Notes: a model not told the origin generated them from the letters alone. Shown: positions 1 to 8,849, counted from the stretch's first letter. The stretch is 32,292 nt of DNA from CAYUJH01 sp964394585 (GCA_964394585.1 CAYMYI010000041.1:1-32292); one strand, 5' to 3'. Program-made: numbers and translations.

Positions 1-1
1 T

Positions 2-658
2 TCCAACTTATTGAAAATAGAAGGAGTCGATAGCTTAGGGGGCACTACACACACCCTACTCCCCGATATGATTGAAATTGGCAGCTTCATAGGAATGGCC
101 GCCATGACCCAATCGGAAATTACAATAAAAAATGCACGCATCGATCAGCTAGGGTTAATTCCTACTGTTTTTCAACGGCTGGGGATTCAACTCGAAATGC
201 GCGACGATGATATTCATATCCCCGCCCAAGAAACTTATCGTATCGATCGGTTCATCGATGGTTCTATCCTCACCATTGCCGATGGCCCTTGGCCACTATT
301 CACGCCAGACCTGCTCAGCATTGTGCTCGTAGTAGCTACTCAAGCAAAAGGAACTGTGCTCATTCATCAGAAAATGTTTGAAAGCCGTTTGTTCTTCGTC
401 GATAAACTCATCGAAATGGGGGCTCAAATCATTCTGTGCGACCCACACCGCGCTACCGTAATTGGCCTAAACCGCCAAGTCCCTTTGCGGGGTATTAAAA
501 TGACATCTCCTGATATTCGTGCAGGCGTATCGTTGCTCATTGCTGCGCTTTCCGCAGAAGGTGAAAGCACGATTTTCAATATTGAGCAAATTGACCGAGG
601 CTATCAGTTCATCGACCAGCGATTGCGGCAGTTGGGGGCAAAAATTGAGCGTGTTTAA
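2..658 (+). CDS. murA: UDP-N-acetylglucosamine 1-carboxyvinyltransferase, C-terminal part
   Basis: This is the C-terminal half of MurA, the cytoplasmic enzyme that transfers enolpyruvate from PEP to UDP-GlcNAc in the first committed step of peptidoglycan synthesis. The frame is open to the window edge, so the gene begins upstream; the TTG at 11 is only the first start-like codon and not a real start. Visible family features are LPDMIEIGSF (the substrate-loop Asp region), the FTPDLLS segment that holds the conserved catalytic Asp, the HQKMFESRLFF block, and the C-terminal IRAGVSLLIAAL and IDRGY motifs. These blocks match the Bacteroidota version of MurA closely. The catalytic Cys loop lies in the missing N-terminal half and cannot be checked. 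The next gene, rimP, has its own promoter, so murA probably ends its unit here. Confidence 0.96.
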   Translation, partial: SNLLKIEGVDSLGGTTHTLLPDMIEIGSFIGMAAMTQSEITIKNARIDQLGLIPTVFQRLGIQLEMRDDDIHIPAQETYRIDRFIDGSILTIADGPWPLFTPDLLSIVLVVATQAKGTVLIHQKMFESRLFFVDKLIEMGAQIILCDPHRATVIGLNRQVPLRGIKMTSPDIRAGVSLLIAALSAEGESTIFNIEQIDRGYQFIDQRLRQLGAKIERV

Positions 659-668
659 ATAAGCTCGG

Positions 669-699
669 TTGGCAACAACCTGAAAAATACCTACTTTTG
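669..699 (+). promoter_or_regulatory. Bacteroidota-type promoter for rimP-nusA
   Basis: TACTTTTG at 692-699 fits the Bacteroidota -7 consensus TAnnTTTG exactly. A TTGG at 669-672 sits 19 bases upstream, in the place of the -33 TTTG element. Transcription would begin near 705, upstream of the hairpin at 727-748, so the hairpin would be part of the rimP leader. This is a consensus match by eye only. Confidence 0.55.
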
Positions 700-726
700 T
701 ATCTCAACAAGGTGGGTGAATAGAAC

Positions 727-748
727 GGGGGCATTAGCCCCCTTTTTT
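727..748 (+). terminator. Terminator-like hairpin in the rimP leader
   Basis: A perfect 6-bp stem (GGGGGC at 727-732 with GCCCCC at 737-742) closes an ATTA loop and is followed at once by six T residues, the classic form of an intrinsic terminator. It could simply terminate murA transcription. It lies downstream of a consensus promoter and about 30 bases before the rimP start, so it could also act as an attenuator of rimP-nusA. Confidence 0.75.
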
Positions 749-779
749 ATGCTTCTGTGTTATATAATGTGATGGTGTT

Positions 780-1253
780 ATGAAGGATATCCAACAACAA
801 ATTGAAGAAATTGTAATAGCCGCTCTCCCCGATGAGTCGCTATTTATCGTCGCGATTGATACCTCCCTAAAAGGAAAGCGACAATATGTAAAAATTAAAA
901 TAGATGGTGACCAGGGGGTAACTATCGACCAATGTGCGGAAATTAGCCGAAAGGTAGGCCGCCAGTTCGAAGAGCTCGATCTTATCGAAAATGCTTATAA
1001 ATTAGAAGTATCGTCGCCAGGAGTGGATACTCCTTTACAGTTTCCACGGCAATATCCTCAACACATTGGCCGCGAACTACACCTCACCCTTACCGACGGG
1101 AAAGAGTTTACTGCAAAACTTGAAGGAGTACACGACGAAAAGCTGAGCCTCATACCTTTTAAAGAGGGGAAACGCAACCAAAAACACTACGAAGAACTTA
1201 CTACTATCCCAATCGATTCTATAAAAGAAGCTAAAGTCTTAATTTCATTCTGA
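780..1253 (+). CDS. rimP: Ribosome maturation factor RimP
   Basis: RimP binds the 30S ribosomal subunit and assists its late assembly in the cytoplasm. The 157-residue product has normal family length. The N-terminal domain (about residues 5-80) carries the VKIKIDGDQGVTIDQCAEISR stretch, broken here by family-typical spacing, and the signature LEVSSPGVDTPL follows at about 76-87. The C-terminal SH3-like domain fills about 90-157 and ends in IPIDSIKEAKV. nusA starts 14 bases after its stop, which is the near-universal rimP-nusA order and the strongest contextual support. The ATG at 780 is the natural start and no alternative is needed. Expression probably comes from the promoter at 669-699, possibly modulated by the hairpin at 727-748. 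Confidence 0.96.
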   Translation: MKDIQQQIEEIVIAALPDESLFIVAIDTSLKGKRQYVKIKIDGDQGVTIDQCAEISRKVGRQFEELDLIENAYKLEVSSPGVDTPLQFPRQYPQHIGRELHLTLTDGKEFTAKLEGVHDEKLSLIPFKEGKRNQKHYEELTTIPIDSIKEAKVLISF

Positions 1254-1267
1254 AAAATAAATGCCTT

Positions 1268-2527
1268 ATGAACAATGCTGATTTAATTGGCAGCTTCGCC
1301 GAGTTTGCCAAACGAAAAAACATAGATCAACCTACGATGATACGCATCTTAGAAGATGTGTTCCGTACCATGATTCGCCGAAAATATACGCAAGACGAAA
1401 ACTTCGATGTAATTATTAATGTAGATGAAGGCGACTTGGAAATATGGCACTATCGCGAAATCGTAGAAGATGACTACGATGATCCCGATTTCGACGAAAA
1501 CCGACACATTCGACTTACAGCCGCACGCAAAATTGAAGAAGACTTTGAAGTAGGTGAAGAAGTGGCGGAAGAAGTAAAATTAGTCGATTTTGGCAGGCGA
1601 ATCGTGCAAACTGCTCGGCAGACGCTCATACAAAAAGTCAAAGACCTCGAAAAAGATATCCTCTTCAATAAATACAAAGATTTAGTTGGGGAAATTATCT
1701 CGTGCGAAGTGTACCAAATCTTAAGCAAAGAACTCATCTTACGCGATGCTGAAGACAAGGAACTTTCACTACCGCGTGAAAATCAAATTTCCAAAGACCG
1801 TTTCCGCAAAGGAGAAACAGTCCGCGCCATTGTACAAAAAGTGATTATGGTGAATAACAATCCGCGTATTATTCTTTCGCGGACATCGCCCGAGTTCTTA
1901 GCCAAACTGTTTGAGCGTGAAGTCCCAGAAGTATTCGACGGGCTCATAACAATTAAAAAAGTAGTACGCGAGCCAGGAGAACGCGCCAAGGTTGCCGTAG
2001 AGTCGTACGATGATCGCATAGATCCGGTAGGTGCTTGTGTAGGGATGAAGGGATCACGGATTCATAGCATAGTGCGTGAATTACAAAACGAAAATATCGA
2101 TGTAATTAATTATACCGATAACCTTGAATTGTATATAGCTCGTGCTTTAAGCCCTGCTAAAGTAAATAGCATTAAGATTGACGAGGAAAAGCGCCGAGTT
2201 TCCGTATTCTTAAACCGCGACCAGGTATCAATGGCTATTGGTAAAAACGGGCAGAACATCAAATTAGCCAGTCGATTAATTGACTTGGAAATTGATGTGT
2301 TCCGCGAATTAGGCGAATATGAAGACGATGAGGAGGATGTGGAATTGAGCGAGTTCCGCGATGAAATCGGGGAAGATTGGATGATAGACGAGTTCCGCCG
2401 CATAGGCCTCGACACCGCTAAAAGTGTACTCTCAGTAAGCCGCGACGATTTAATTCGGCGTACAGAGCTGGAAGAAGAATCCGTAGATTTTATTCTCGAT
2501 ATTCTCCGCAAAGAATTTGAAGATTAA
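1268..2527 (+). CDS. nusA: Transcription termination/antitermination factor NusA
   Basis: NusA binds RNA polymerase and nascent RNA to control pausing, termination and antitermination. The 419-residue protein has the full domain order: the polymerase-binding N-terminal domain (about 1-130), the S1 RNA-binding domain (about 136-203), KH1 (about 222-297, with the GACVGMKGSRI loop) and KH2 (about 305-350, with AIGKNGQNI). An acidic helix-hairpin-helix-like tail (about 352-419) follows. It is cotranscribed with rimP, 14 bases upstream. In most bacteria infB follows nusA directly; here a strong terminator ends the unit and the next gene is on the opposite strand. Length and domains are otherwise ordinary. 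Confidence 0.97.
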   Translation: MNNADLIGSFAEFAKRKNIDQPTMIRILEDVFRTMIRRKYTQDENFDVIINVDEGDLEIWHYREIVEDDYDDPDFDENRHIRLTAARKIEEDFEVGEEVAEEVKLVDFGRRIVQTARQTLIQKVKDLEKDILFNKYKDLVGEIISCEVYQILSKELILRDAEDKELSLPRENQISKDRFRKGETVRAIVQKVIMVNNNPRIILSRTSPEFLAKLFEREVPEVFDGLITIKKVVREPGERAKVAVESYDDRIDPVGACVGMKGSRIHSIVRELQNENIDVINYTDNLELYIARALSPAKVNSIKIDEEKRRVSVFLNRDQVSMAIGKNGQNIKLASRLIDLEIDVFRELGEYEDDEEDVELSEFRDEIGEDWMIDEFRRIGLDTAKSVLSVSRDDLIRRTELEEESVDFILDILRKEFED

Positions 2528-2601
2528 CCGAGCTCTTGTGCTTGCGTTATTAACCGAAGCTCTTTGTTTCGATAAAATTCATTCTTGCAATTTCACATAG
2601 C

Positions 2602-2626
2602 AAAGGGGCATAAAGCCCCTTTTTTT
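2602..2626 (+). terminator. Intrinsic terminator after nusA
   Basis: An 8-bp stem AAAGGGGC (2602-2609) / GCCCCTTT (2615-2622) closes an ATAAA loop, and the T-tract continues to 2626. It lies 75 bases past the nusA stop. Its T-tract overlaps the stop codon of the convergent gene (complement of 2625-2627). In the minus direction there is no good U-tract, so it mainly serves nusA. Confidence 0.85.
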
Positions 2627-4715
2627 ATGTAGCTTCCTCCTCCTCAGTGATTACCCCGCATACCGCATAAGGCCGTTGTTGTGCATCGAACAATGGAAAC
2701 CTATTCACTTGTAATACTACTTGCTTATTGTTCACCATATAACTTTCGGTTCCTTTCATCATCTTGCGGGAAGAAAGCACTTCTTCATGGTGTTTTGTAA
2801 ACAAGGTGGCAATATCGGCAGGCATAAAATCTTCCGTCTGTTTGCCAATTACATGTTCGCGGACTTGATCAAACAATGCTGTAAATTGCATATCAGCCAA
2901 AATATACTTGCCGTCCAAATCAACTACATAGATGGCAGCTTCATGGCCATCCAAAATATCCTGAAGCATTTTGTTAAGGTGCGCACTTTCTCGGCGTTCA
3001 TTTTGGAGTTGTTCTTCTTTCTCTTTTGCTTCTGAAAGCAACCGTTCTAATTCGTTGCCTTTGCGTTTCATTTCTTCTTGAGTGGCGGCTAACTCCTCTA
3101 CATTTTGCCGCATTTCTTCTTCTTGTGCACGCATTTCTTCGCCTTGCTCTTGCGATTCTTCGAGCAAGCGACGTGTACGTTCAGCATTTCGGTAATTGGC
3201 AATTGTAGCGGCGATGCTTTCTGCTAACTTTTCAACAAACTCTATTTGGTATGTCGGAAACTCTTTCAAAGAAGCGACCTCGAGAACTCCTTCGACCTTT
3301 TCATTGTAAATCAAAGGCACTAACAACAAACATTTAGGCGGGGCTTCTCCTAACCCTGAATTAATGCGTAGGTATCCTTTAGGAATTTCGGTAAGGTAAA
3401 TGGTAGAAGCCTCAATAAATGCTTGCCCCACGAGGCCTTCAGCAAAATCGGGATATACTTTTATTTCGTGTTCAAGAAACTTCTTGCGATCGTAGGCATA
3501 GTACGAGGTTTGTTGCAGCACAGTTTCCGCATCTGTTTGCCGCTGAATTGTAAAAATAGTGCCCTGTTGCGCATTGAGGTATCGTACTAACATGGCGATA
3601 ATACCGTCAGCAAGTTCTTCAATATCTACATCTGTATTGCGAAGGATATCTACAAATCGTGCTAATCCTTCTGTCACCCAATTTTGCTGGCGATCAGCTT
3701 CGGCTATTTCCATGAGCTGTTGCCGCATTTGTAGCAAAGCATTCCCCAAAATATCTTCTTCTGTAGCAGGCTGAAAATCGTAGGTAAAGTTTCCCTCTCC
3801 AATTTGGCGCGCAAATGTACTGGCTTCTTTCAGATGATACGCTAGTTTGTTACCTGCAAGGACAATTTCGCGCATTTCGTTTTCAACTTCGGGCACTTCG
3901 TCGGGAAGTTTTCCTTCGGAGAGCTGCACTATCTGCTGAGTAGGCTTGCGAATAGAGCTTCGAATAGTATTTACCACAGAGAGCCCCAATAATATGGCTA
4001 ACACGATACAAGCAACTACTAGGATGTAAATTAGAAAATTAAACCGAATGAGTTCACTTTGAATCTGCACGATATCTTGTTGCAGAAGAAGTTCTTGTCG
4101 CTCGCTCAACATGGTAAGCATTACGATAAGCTGCTCTTGCGTTGGGATGAGCTTCTCTAAGTTATACTCTTTAATGTAGTTATTCACTACCTCGATGCGG
4201 CTATCCACTGCCGATCGTTCGAAGTAATCGGCTGTAGGATCTGAGTTTTCTATAAAATAGTTCTCGAGTTCGATTTGCATTTTCTCGTAGTCTTCCAACA
4301 GCCGTTGTAATGCTTTTATGTTGACTTCCTCGATACCAAACCGTTGGTCGAGTACCATGAGCGTATCAATCGAAGGATATATTTTGCGTTCCCATACTTT
4401 ACGCCGCTCTTGCCGAAACGATTCGGTTTGGGTAAGAAAATAACCATTCTGCATGGTAGCGGCTCTATTCATCCCAATCAGAATTTCCGACGTGTGCAAG
4501 GTAGCCGGGCGGCGTAACGATACGATCTGCTCATTAATCGCTTTTACATTGTTATTGTAGTATACCGTAAAAAAAGAAAGGCCTGTGAGCGTACACACAA
4601 AAAAGACAATGAGAAGAAGGGTTCTACCTTGAAAGGTATGAATGCTTACCCCACGAATAATGCTGAGTGCAGTTCTTCGAAGAATCAAAAAAAGTTTCAA
4701 TAAAAACTTAGGCAT
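2625..4715 (-). CDS. Membrane HAMP-GAF-PAS sensor-like protein without output domain
   Basis: This 696-residue protein has the layout of a transmembrane signal receptor. TM1 is at about 32-52, an alpha-helical extracytoplasmic region at about 53-225 (four-helix-bundle or CHASE3-like), and TM2 at about 226-248. A HAMP linker follows at 250-300 and a second HAMP-like helix pair at 302-345. A GAF domain fills about 360-512, then a strongly charged coiled coil (510-585, with repeated EEMR and ATQEEM patterns common in Bacteroidota sensors), and a PAS domain runs from about 586 to the C-terminus. I see no histidine kinase, GGDEF, EAL, phosphatase or methyl-accepting signalling region. It starts 15 bases after the DUF4403 lipoprotein gene ends, so the two are likely cotranscribed. 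Its ligand and partner are unknown; it may signal through a separate kinase. Confidence 0.85.
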   Translation of the reverse strand: MPKFLLKLFLILRRTALSIIRGVSIHTFQGRTLLLIVFFVCTLTGLSFFTVYYNNNVKAINEQIVSLRRPATLHTSEILIGMNRAATMQNGYFLTQTESFRQERRKVWERKIYPSIDTLMVLDQRFGIEEVNIKALQRLLEDYEKMQIELENYFIENSDPTADYFERSAVDSRIEVVNNYIKEYNLEKLIPTQEQLIVMLTMLSERQELLLQQDIVQIQSELIRFNFLIYILVVACIVLAILLGLSVVNTIRSSIRKPTQQIVQLSEGKLPDEVPEVENEMREIVLAGNKLAYHLKEASTFARQIGEGNFTYDFQPATEEDILGNALLQMRQQLMEIAEADRQQNWVTEGLARFVDILRNTDVDIEELADGIIAMLVRYLNAQQGTIFTIQRQTDAETVLQQTSYYAYDRKKFLEHEIKVYPDFAEGLVGQAFIEASTIYLTEIPKGYLRINSGLGEAPPKCLLLVPLIYNEKVEGVLEVASLKEFPTYQIEFVEKLAESIAATIANYRNAERTRRLLEESQEQGEEMRAQEEEMRQNVEELAATQEEMKRKGNELERLLSEAKEKEEQLQNERRESAHLNKMLQDILDGHEAAIYVVDLDGKYILADMQFTALFDQVREHVIGKQTEDFMPADIATLFTKHHEEVLSSRKMMKGTESYMVNNKQVVLQVNRFPLFDAQQRPYAVCGVITEEEEAT

Positions 4716-4730
4716 AGTGTGGTTCCCTCA

Positions 4731-6146
4731 TTACAATTTTTCTAACACTAACATCATTTGCCCCTTCCCATTTACCAAAAATTGGAAATTTTGCTCGGTA
4801 ATCATAATATCTGTTAGCGCGACCTCCATATTCTCAACGGAAATATTGAGTTTTTCTTTCAGTTTGCCTTTTTCAATCCCATCGCTAATTAACTGAGGGA
4901 TACGGCTCACATGAGCATCTAAAGGTATTTTAAGCTTTTGTTTGATTTGCCCCTTAATTTCCTCATGCAATACTTGATCGGCAATGTTGACAAGCCACTC
5001 TTCGGTACTAACCCCAAAATCGAATTGTTCTATTTCCATCGTATTATCGCCTGCATTAAATTTAGGAGTGCCCTGTAAAGTGATTTTTCCTGTTAAAAAC
5101 CCCTGAACATCAATATCGAAGAATAGCTGGTTATCTTCCCCACGAGCCTCAGCCCCTACTATTTTTAAAGTTTGCCCTTCGATGGTTAGCTCTTTTTCCA
5201 CTAAAACTTCTTGAAGAATACGGTTGATTGAAGAGTACGATAACTTGCAAAGTATGTGTAAATCGAAGGCATCGGGGTGAGGTGCTAACAAGCGCAGTGG
5301 TGGCAGGGTACTATCTACCTCGTAATTAGGCGAATTGCCCGAAAGGGTCTGCACGTGGGTTTGCACTTTAAGTTGAATGTAGAGGTTTTCCCCTTTGGTG
5401 TTTAATGGAGCAGCAGCTACTGCGCTTGGCAAAAACTGAAGCCATAACTTTTCGCCTACTTTATTAATCAAAATTGGTTTTTGAAGGTCTGCCCACACTT
5501 TGGCAATTTTCGACTTCACATCGAGGCGTTCATGAACGGTTTCATCTATTTTCGATACTAAATCGCCTACTTTATTTTCCAACTCTTTTTCAACCAAGCC
5601 TGAAATATCAATTTTTAAGAAGGTTGCTTCCGGCTTATCTTTCCAACGAAGTCCCCTGTAGGTAGTTTGAGTTACTAACTTCCATGCCGAATCGATGGCA
5701 ACTTGGCTATCAAAAAAAACAATGAGCGCAAACTCAACTCGGTTGCCCCGTTTAAAAAGCTCTTTACCAAGCAACTTTTTCTTACCTATGGTTTTCTTTT
5801 CTACTTCTACGCGTAGCGGTAAACTACAAGAAATCACATTTCCTTTTGCATCTATTTGAATACGCCCATCTTTTTCAATTTTCAGCTTTAGCTTGTCGTT
5901 GTCGTTATTTCGGAAGCTGTTATCGTTATAAATTGTCTTCTTTATTTTTTGGTTGATAAGCTCTTCCATTCGGTCGATCTGATATAAAATAGGAATGTCT
6001 ACCTCCGATACTGCTGCGGAAAGATCTTTAGGGATGCTAAGTGGTTTTTCGTATTCAGATTCCGACTTTTTAGAAGACGTAGTGCAAGCTGTTAACAGTA
6101 CAAGAGTTGCTATAAAACCTATGAAATAAGGGGCTAATGGGCGCAT
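4731..6146 (-). CDS. DUF4403 family lipoprotein
   Basis: This 471-residue protein begins with a lipoprotein signal peptide (hydrophobic stretch about 7-19, lipobox LTAC with the lipidated Cys at 21), so it is probably anchored in the cell envelope. The body resembles the DUF4403 family of Bacteroidota and Proteobacteria: alternating amphipathic strands, a repeated lipid-binding-like tandem layout, and phrases such as LPPLRLLAPHPDAFDL and GKITLQGTPKFN. The molecular function of the family is not established. It is the upstream partner of the HAMP-GAF-PAS gene (15-base gap), which suggests that the lipoprotein might act with or feed a signal to that receptor; this is inference. The ATG at 6146 gives a clean signal peptide and is preferred. 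Confidence 0.82.
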   Translation of the reverse strand: MRPLAPYFIGFIATLVLLTACTTSSKKSESEYEKPLSIPKDLSAAVSEVDIPILYQIDRMEELINQKIKKTIYNDNSFRNNDNDKLKLKIEKDGRIQIDAKGNVISCSLPLRVEVEKKTIGKKKLLGKELFKRGNRVEFALIVFFDSQVAIDSAWKLVTQTTYRGLRWKDKPEATFLKIDISGLVEKELENKVGDLVSKIDETVHERLDVKSKIAKVWADLQKPILINKVGEKLWLQFLPSAVAAAPLNTKGENLYIQLKVQTHVQTLSGNSPNYEVDSTLPPLRLLAPHPDAFDLHILCKLSYSSINRILQEVLVEKELTIEGQTLKIVGAEARGEDNQLFFDIDVQGFLTGKITLQGTPKFNAGDNTMEIEQFDFGVSTEEWLVNIADQVLHEEIKGQIKQKLKIPLDAHVSRIPQLISDGIEKGKLKEKLNISVENMEVALTDIMITEQNFQFLVNGKGQMMLVLEKL

Positions 6147-6300
6147 ATTTTAAGGAGCATTTGAGGAATGAAATCAGCTATTTCTGTTCATTTAAATATA
6201 CAGAAACGCTATCAATTCACTCAGATTTACCCTTAGAAAATGATAGCACTCCTAAAGAAAACGTTTTGCAGTTCCAAGAACCTCATTCTCCTTCCCTATT
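6147..6300. other. Intergenic spacer with a short inverted repeat
   Basis: The 154 bases between the permease stop and the DUF4403 lipoprotein start (both minus strand) hold no supported gene. A 7-bp inverted repeat, TTTCTGT (6181-6187) and ACAGAAA (6200-6206), separated by 12 bases, lies about 40 bases before the lipoprotein start. It could be an operator or a chance match; there is no clear T-tract to make it a terminator. Confidence 0.3.
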
Positions 6301-7554
6301 CTACGAACTGCGAATAGCGATTACCGGATCGAGCCGGGAGGCAGAAATAGCCGGAATGATCCCTGATAAGATGCCTATCACTGAGGAAACCCCCAGCCCA
6401 ATGATGATATTTTTTGGCGTGAGTTGGATGATAAATGTATCGGTAGAAAGAAAGGCGAGTAACGATACTAAGGTGATGCCGGCCGCGCCTCCTATCACAC
6501 TTAAAAATATAGATTCAAATAGAAACTGAAATAAGATAAAGTAGTTTTTGGCTCCTAACGACTTTTGAATGCCTATAAGATTGGTGCGCTCTTTTACCGA
6601 AACAAACATAATGTTGGCAATACCGAACCCTCCTACCAAAATAGCAAAACTACCTATACACCAACCGGCCACTGTGAGTGCTCCAATTACCGTTTCCATG
6701 AAATCGGCGGCAGCATCCGAACGGTTCAGCGCAAAGTTGTTTTCTTGTTTTGGTTTTAAGCGACGGTAGGCACGCATTAGCCCTTCGGTTTCAGCTTCTA
6801 GTTCGCGTAAATTTTCATCGTTTTCTTTTCCTTTCAAACAAATTGTTAGCGAAAGCCCCCTACTTTTAGAGGCAAACAGCTTGGCTAGGCTATTATACGG
6901 TATCATGCAGAGATCATCGTTATTCGGCGTAGGTAAAAAGTTATCGCCTTGCTTTTCAAACACGCCAATCACAGAGAATTTAAACCCTCCTAGTTTTACA
7001 ACTTTCCCAATAGGGTTAGCACCTTTAAAAATTTCTTGTGCGATTGTATGCCCGATGATGGCTACATTAGCGCCCCTCTCTGCCTCTTGAAACGTAAAGT
7101 AGCGTCCTTCGGCAATAGAAAAGTCTGCAACTTGGTTGTGTTCAAATGAAACGCCCATGGTGTTCAACCCTCCTAAGCTATTGCTCTTGTATTTTACAGT
7201 AAGCCCTCCTTTTACATCAAAAGCGGAGACCGCATCAGCCCATGTAATCTTCTCTTTTAAAAAATCATATTCTTCTAGGCTGGGGTAAGGTCGTTTCATG
7301 TATTTCCACCATTGGTACTCTCCCCCTCCAAACCCCCAAGGCCATTTTTCCACATAAATTACGCGGTCTCCTAAGAATGCTAAGCTTTTTTTAATGCTTC
7401 GATCCAGAGTATCAACCACAGTTAGCACTGCAATAATGGCGAAAATCCCAACAGTAACTCCTAATAAAGAAAGTACTGTACGCAATAAGTTTTCACGTAG
7501 GGCATTAAAAGCAAAACGTAAACTTTCGAAAAGGAGCCGAATGAACAAGATCAT
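6301..7554 (-). CDS. ABC transporter permease, MacB/FtsX type
   Basis: This 417-residue inner-membrane protein has the MacB-type permease layout: an N-terminal amphipathic segment and TM1 (about 20-46), a large extracytoplasmic domain (about 47-285), and three C-terminal TM segments (about 290-320, 340-370 and 380-405). The second half holds the FtsX hallmark VKERTNLIGIQKSLGAKN, which links TM2 and TM3. Relatives form the membrane channel or mechanotransmission part of tripartite export and lipoprotein-release systems, working with an ATPase encoded nearby or elsewhere. No ATP-binding gene is adjacent here, so the partner is unknown. A 154-base gap separates it from the DUF4403 gene downstream on the same strand, so cotranscription is possible but not certain. 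Confidence 0.9.
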   Translation of the reverse strand: MILFIRLLFESLRFAFNALRENLLRTVLSLLGVTVGIFAIIAVLTVVDTLDRSIKKSLAFLGDRVIYVEKWPWGFGGGEYQWWKYMKRPYPSLEEYDFLKEKITWADAVSAFDVKGGLTVKYKSNSLGGLNTMGVSFEHNQVADFSIAEGRYFTFQEAERGANVAIIGHTIAQEIFKGANPIGKVVKLGGFKFSVIGVFEKQGDNFLPTPNNDDLCMIPYNSLAKLFASKSRGLSLTICLKGKENDENLRELEAETEGLMRAYRRLKPKQENNFALNRSDAAADFMETVIGALTVAGWCIGSFAILVGGFGIANIMFVSVKERTNLIGIQKSLGAKNYFILFQFLFESIFLSVIGGAAGITLVSLLAFLSTDTFIIQLTPKNIIIGLGVSSVIGILSGIIPAISASRLDPVIAIRSS

Positions 7555-7669
7555 AGTTGCAAGAGTTTAACAGGTGATAGGCAATAGGGCGATATCTAAC
7601 CTTGTGAAAAAGAATAAACTACTAAAGGTATAATTTATATTTATCGAAATAAAGTTAGGAGCAATTTGT

Positions 7670-7677
7670 TAACTTTG
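7670..7677 (+). promoter_or_regulatory. Candidate -7 box for queA
   Basis: TAACTTTG matches the Bacteroidota -7 consensus TAnnTTTG in the 203-base divergent spacer between the permease and queA. I see no good -33 TTTG at the right distance, so this is a weak call. The start would fall near 7683, leaving a leader of about 75-120 bases. Confidence 0.4.
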
Positions 7678-7802
7678 CACCCCTAATTTCTGCATTCGGT
7701 CGAAATCTTGTCTGAATGTCATTCAATCTTTTACCCTTCAATTAAAAATCCAAAAGTATGTTGGAAGGAAACGCAAAGTCTACAATGGGCATCCGAACTA
7801 AA

Positions 7803-8849
7803 ATGAAACTCTCAGCCTTTAAGTTCGATTTGCCCGAAGAGCGCATTGCGCGCTACCCTGCGGAAAATAGAGATGAGTCGCGGCTGATGGTCGTTCATAA
7901 AGACTCCGGAAAAATTGAACACAAAGTGTTTAAAGATATTATCGAGTATTACGGAGAAGGTGATACGTTCGTAGTGAACGACACGATGGTGTTCCCTGCA
8001 CGATTATACGGACGAAAAGAAAAGACAGGTGCGGAAATCGAAGTTTTCTTACTGCGCGAACTTAACCAAGAAGCTCACTTGTGGGATGTACTGGTTGACC
8101 CTGCTCGAAAAATTCGTGTAGGCAATAAGCTTTACTTTGGCGATGGCGAACTAGTTGCTGAAGTGATTGATAATACTACCTCAAGAGGTAGAACCATTCG
8201 CTTCTTATTCGATGGAGAAGATGAAGATTTCTACCGTACCGTAGAGGCTTTAGGAGAAACGCCTCTTCCTAAAGATTTAGGTAGAAAGGCGGAACCTTCA
8301 GACCGAGAGCGCTTTCAAACTATCTTTGCCAAGCACAAGGGAGCTGTAGCTGCTCCTACGGCAGGGCTCCATTTTACCCCCCAATTAGTAAAACGTCTTG
8401 AAATAAAAGGCGTTGAGATTGTTCCCATTACGCTCCATGTAGGTTTGGGTACTTTCCGAGAAGTGGATGTGGAAGACCTCACCAAACACAAAATGGATTC
8501 GGAAAACTTTGAAGTGCTGCAGTCTACGGTGGATGTGGTAAACAAAGCCCTTTCTGAAAAACGAAATGTGTGCGCAGTAGGCACTACCGTGATGCGAGCC
8601 TTAGAGGCATCGGTTTCAGCTTCTAATATGCTTAAATCAAACGAAGGATGGACTGATAAATTCATCTTTCCACCTTATGAATTTAAAATTTGCAAATCGC
8701 TCATTACCAACTTCCATAAGCCGATGTCAACCTTATTGATGATGGGCGCCGCATTTTCAGGGTATGAACTAATGATGGAAGCATACGAAGTAGCCAAAAA
8801 AGAGAAATACAATTTCTTGAGCTACGGCGATGCTATGCTGATTGTATAA
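7803..8849 (+). CDS. queA: S-adenosylmethionine:tRNA ribosyltransferase-isomerase
   Basis: QueA transfers the ribosyl part of AdoMet to 7-aminomethyl-7-deazaguanine in the tRNA wobble position, making epoxyqueuosine. The product aligns along its length with the family: FVVNDTMVFPARLYG, the KTGAEIEVFLLREL block, VAAPTAGLHFTP, HVGLGTFREV, the VGTTVMRALE region and the C-terminal ITNFHKPMSTLLMM motif. An in-frame ATG at 7758 would add 15 residues, but QueA normally begins MKLS, so I choose the ATG at 7803 (348 residues); the upstream start cannot be excluded because Shine-Dalgarno signals are weak in this phylum. The gene is monocistronic, facing rseP across a bidirectional terminator. Confidence 0.95.
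   Translation: MKLSAFKFDLPEERIARYPAENRDESRLMVVHKDSGKIEHKVFKDIIEYYGEGDTFVVNDTMVFPARLYGRKEKTGAEIEVFLLRELNQEAHLWDVLVDPARKIRVGNKLYFGDGELVAEVIDNTTSRGRTIRFLFDGEDEDFYRTVEALGETPLPKDLGRKAEPSDRERFQTIFAKHKGAVAAPTAGLHFTPQLVKRLEIKGVEIVPITLHVGLGTFREVDVEDLTKHKMDSENFEVLQSTVDVVNKALSEKRNVCAVGTTVMRALEASVSASNMLKSNEGWTDKFIFPPYEFKICKSLITNFHKPMSTLLMMGAAFSGYELMMEAYEVAKKEKYNFLSYGDAMLIV

Noticed and set aside
6137..6529. A 130-residue plus-strand ORF over the permease start of the minus-strand block
   Set aside because: It mostly lies antisense to the well-supported permease gene and shows no recognisable domain.
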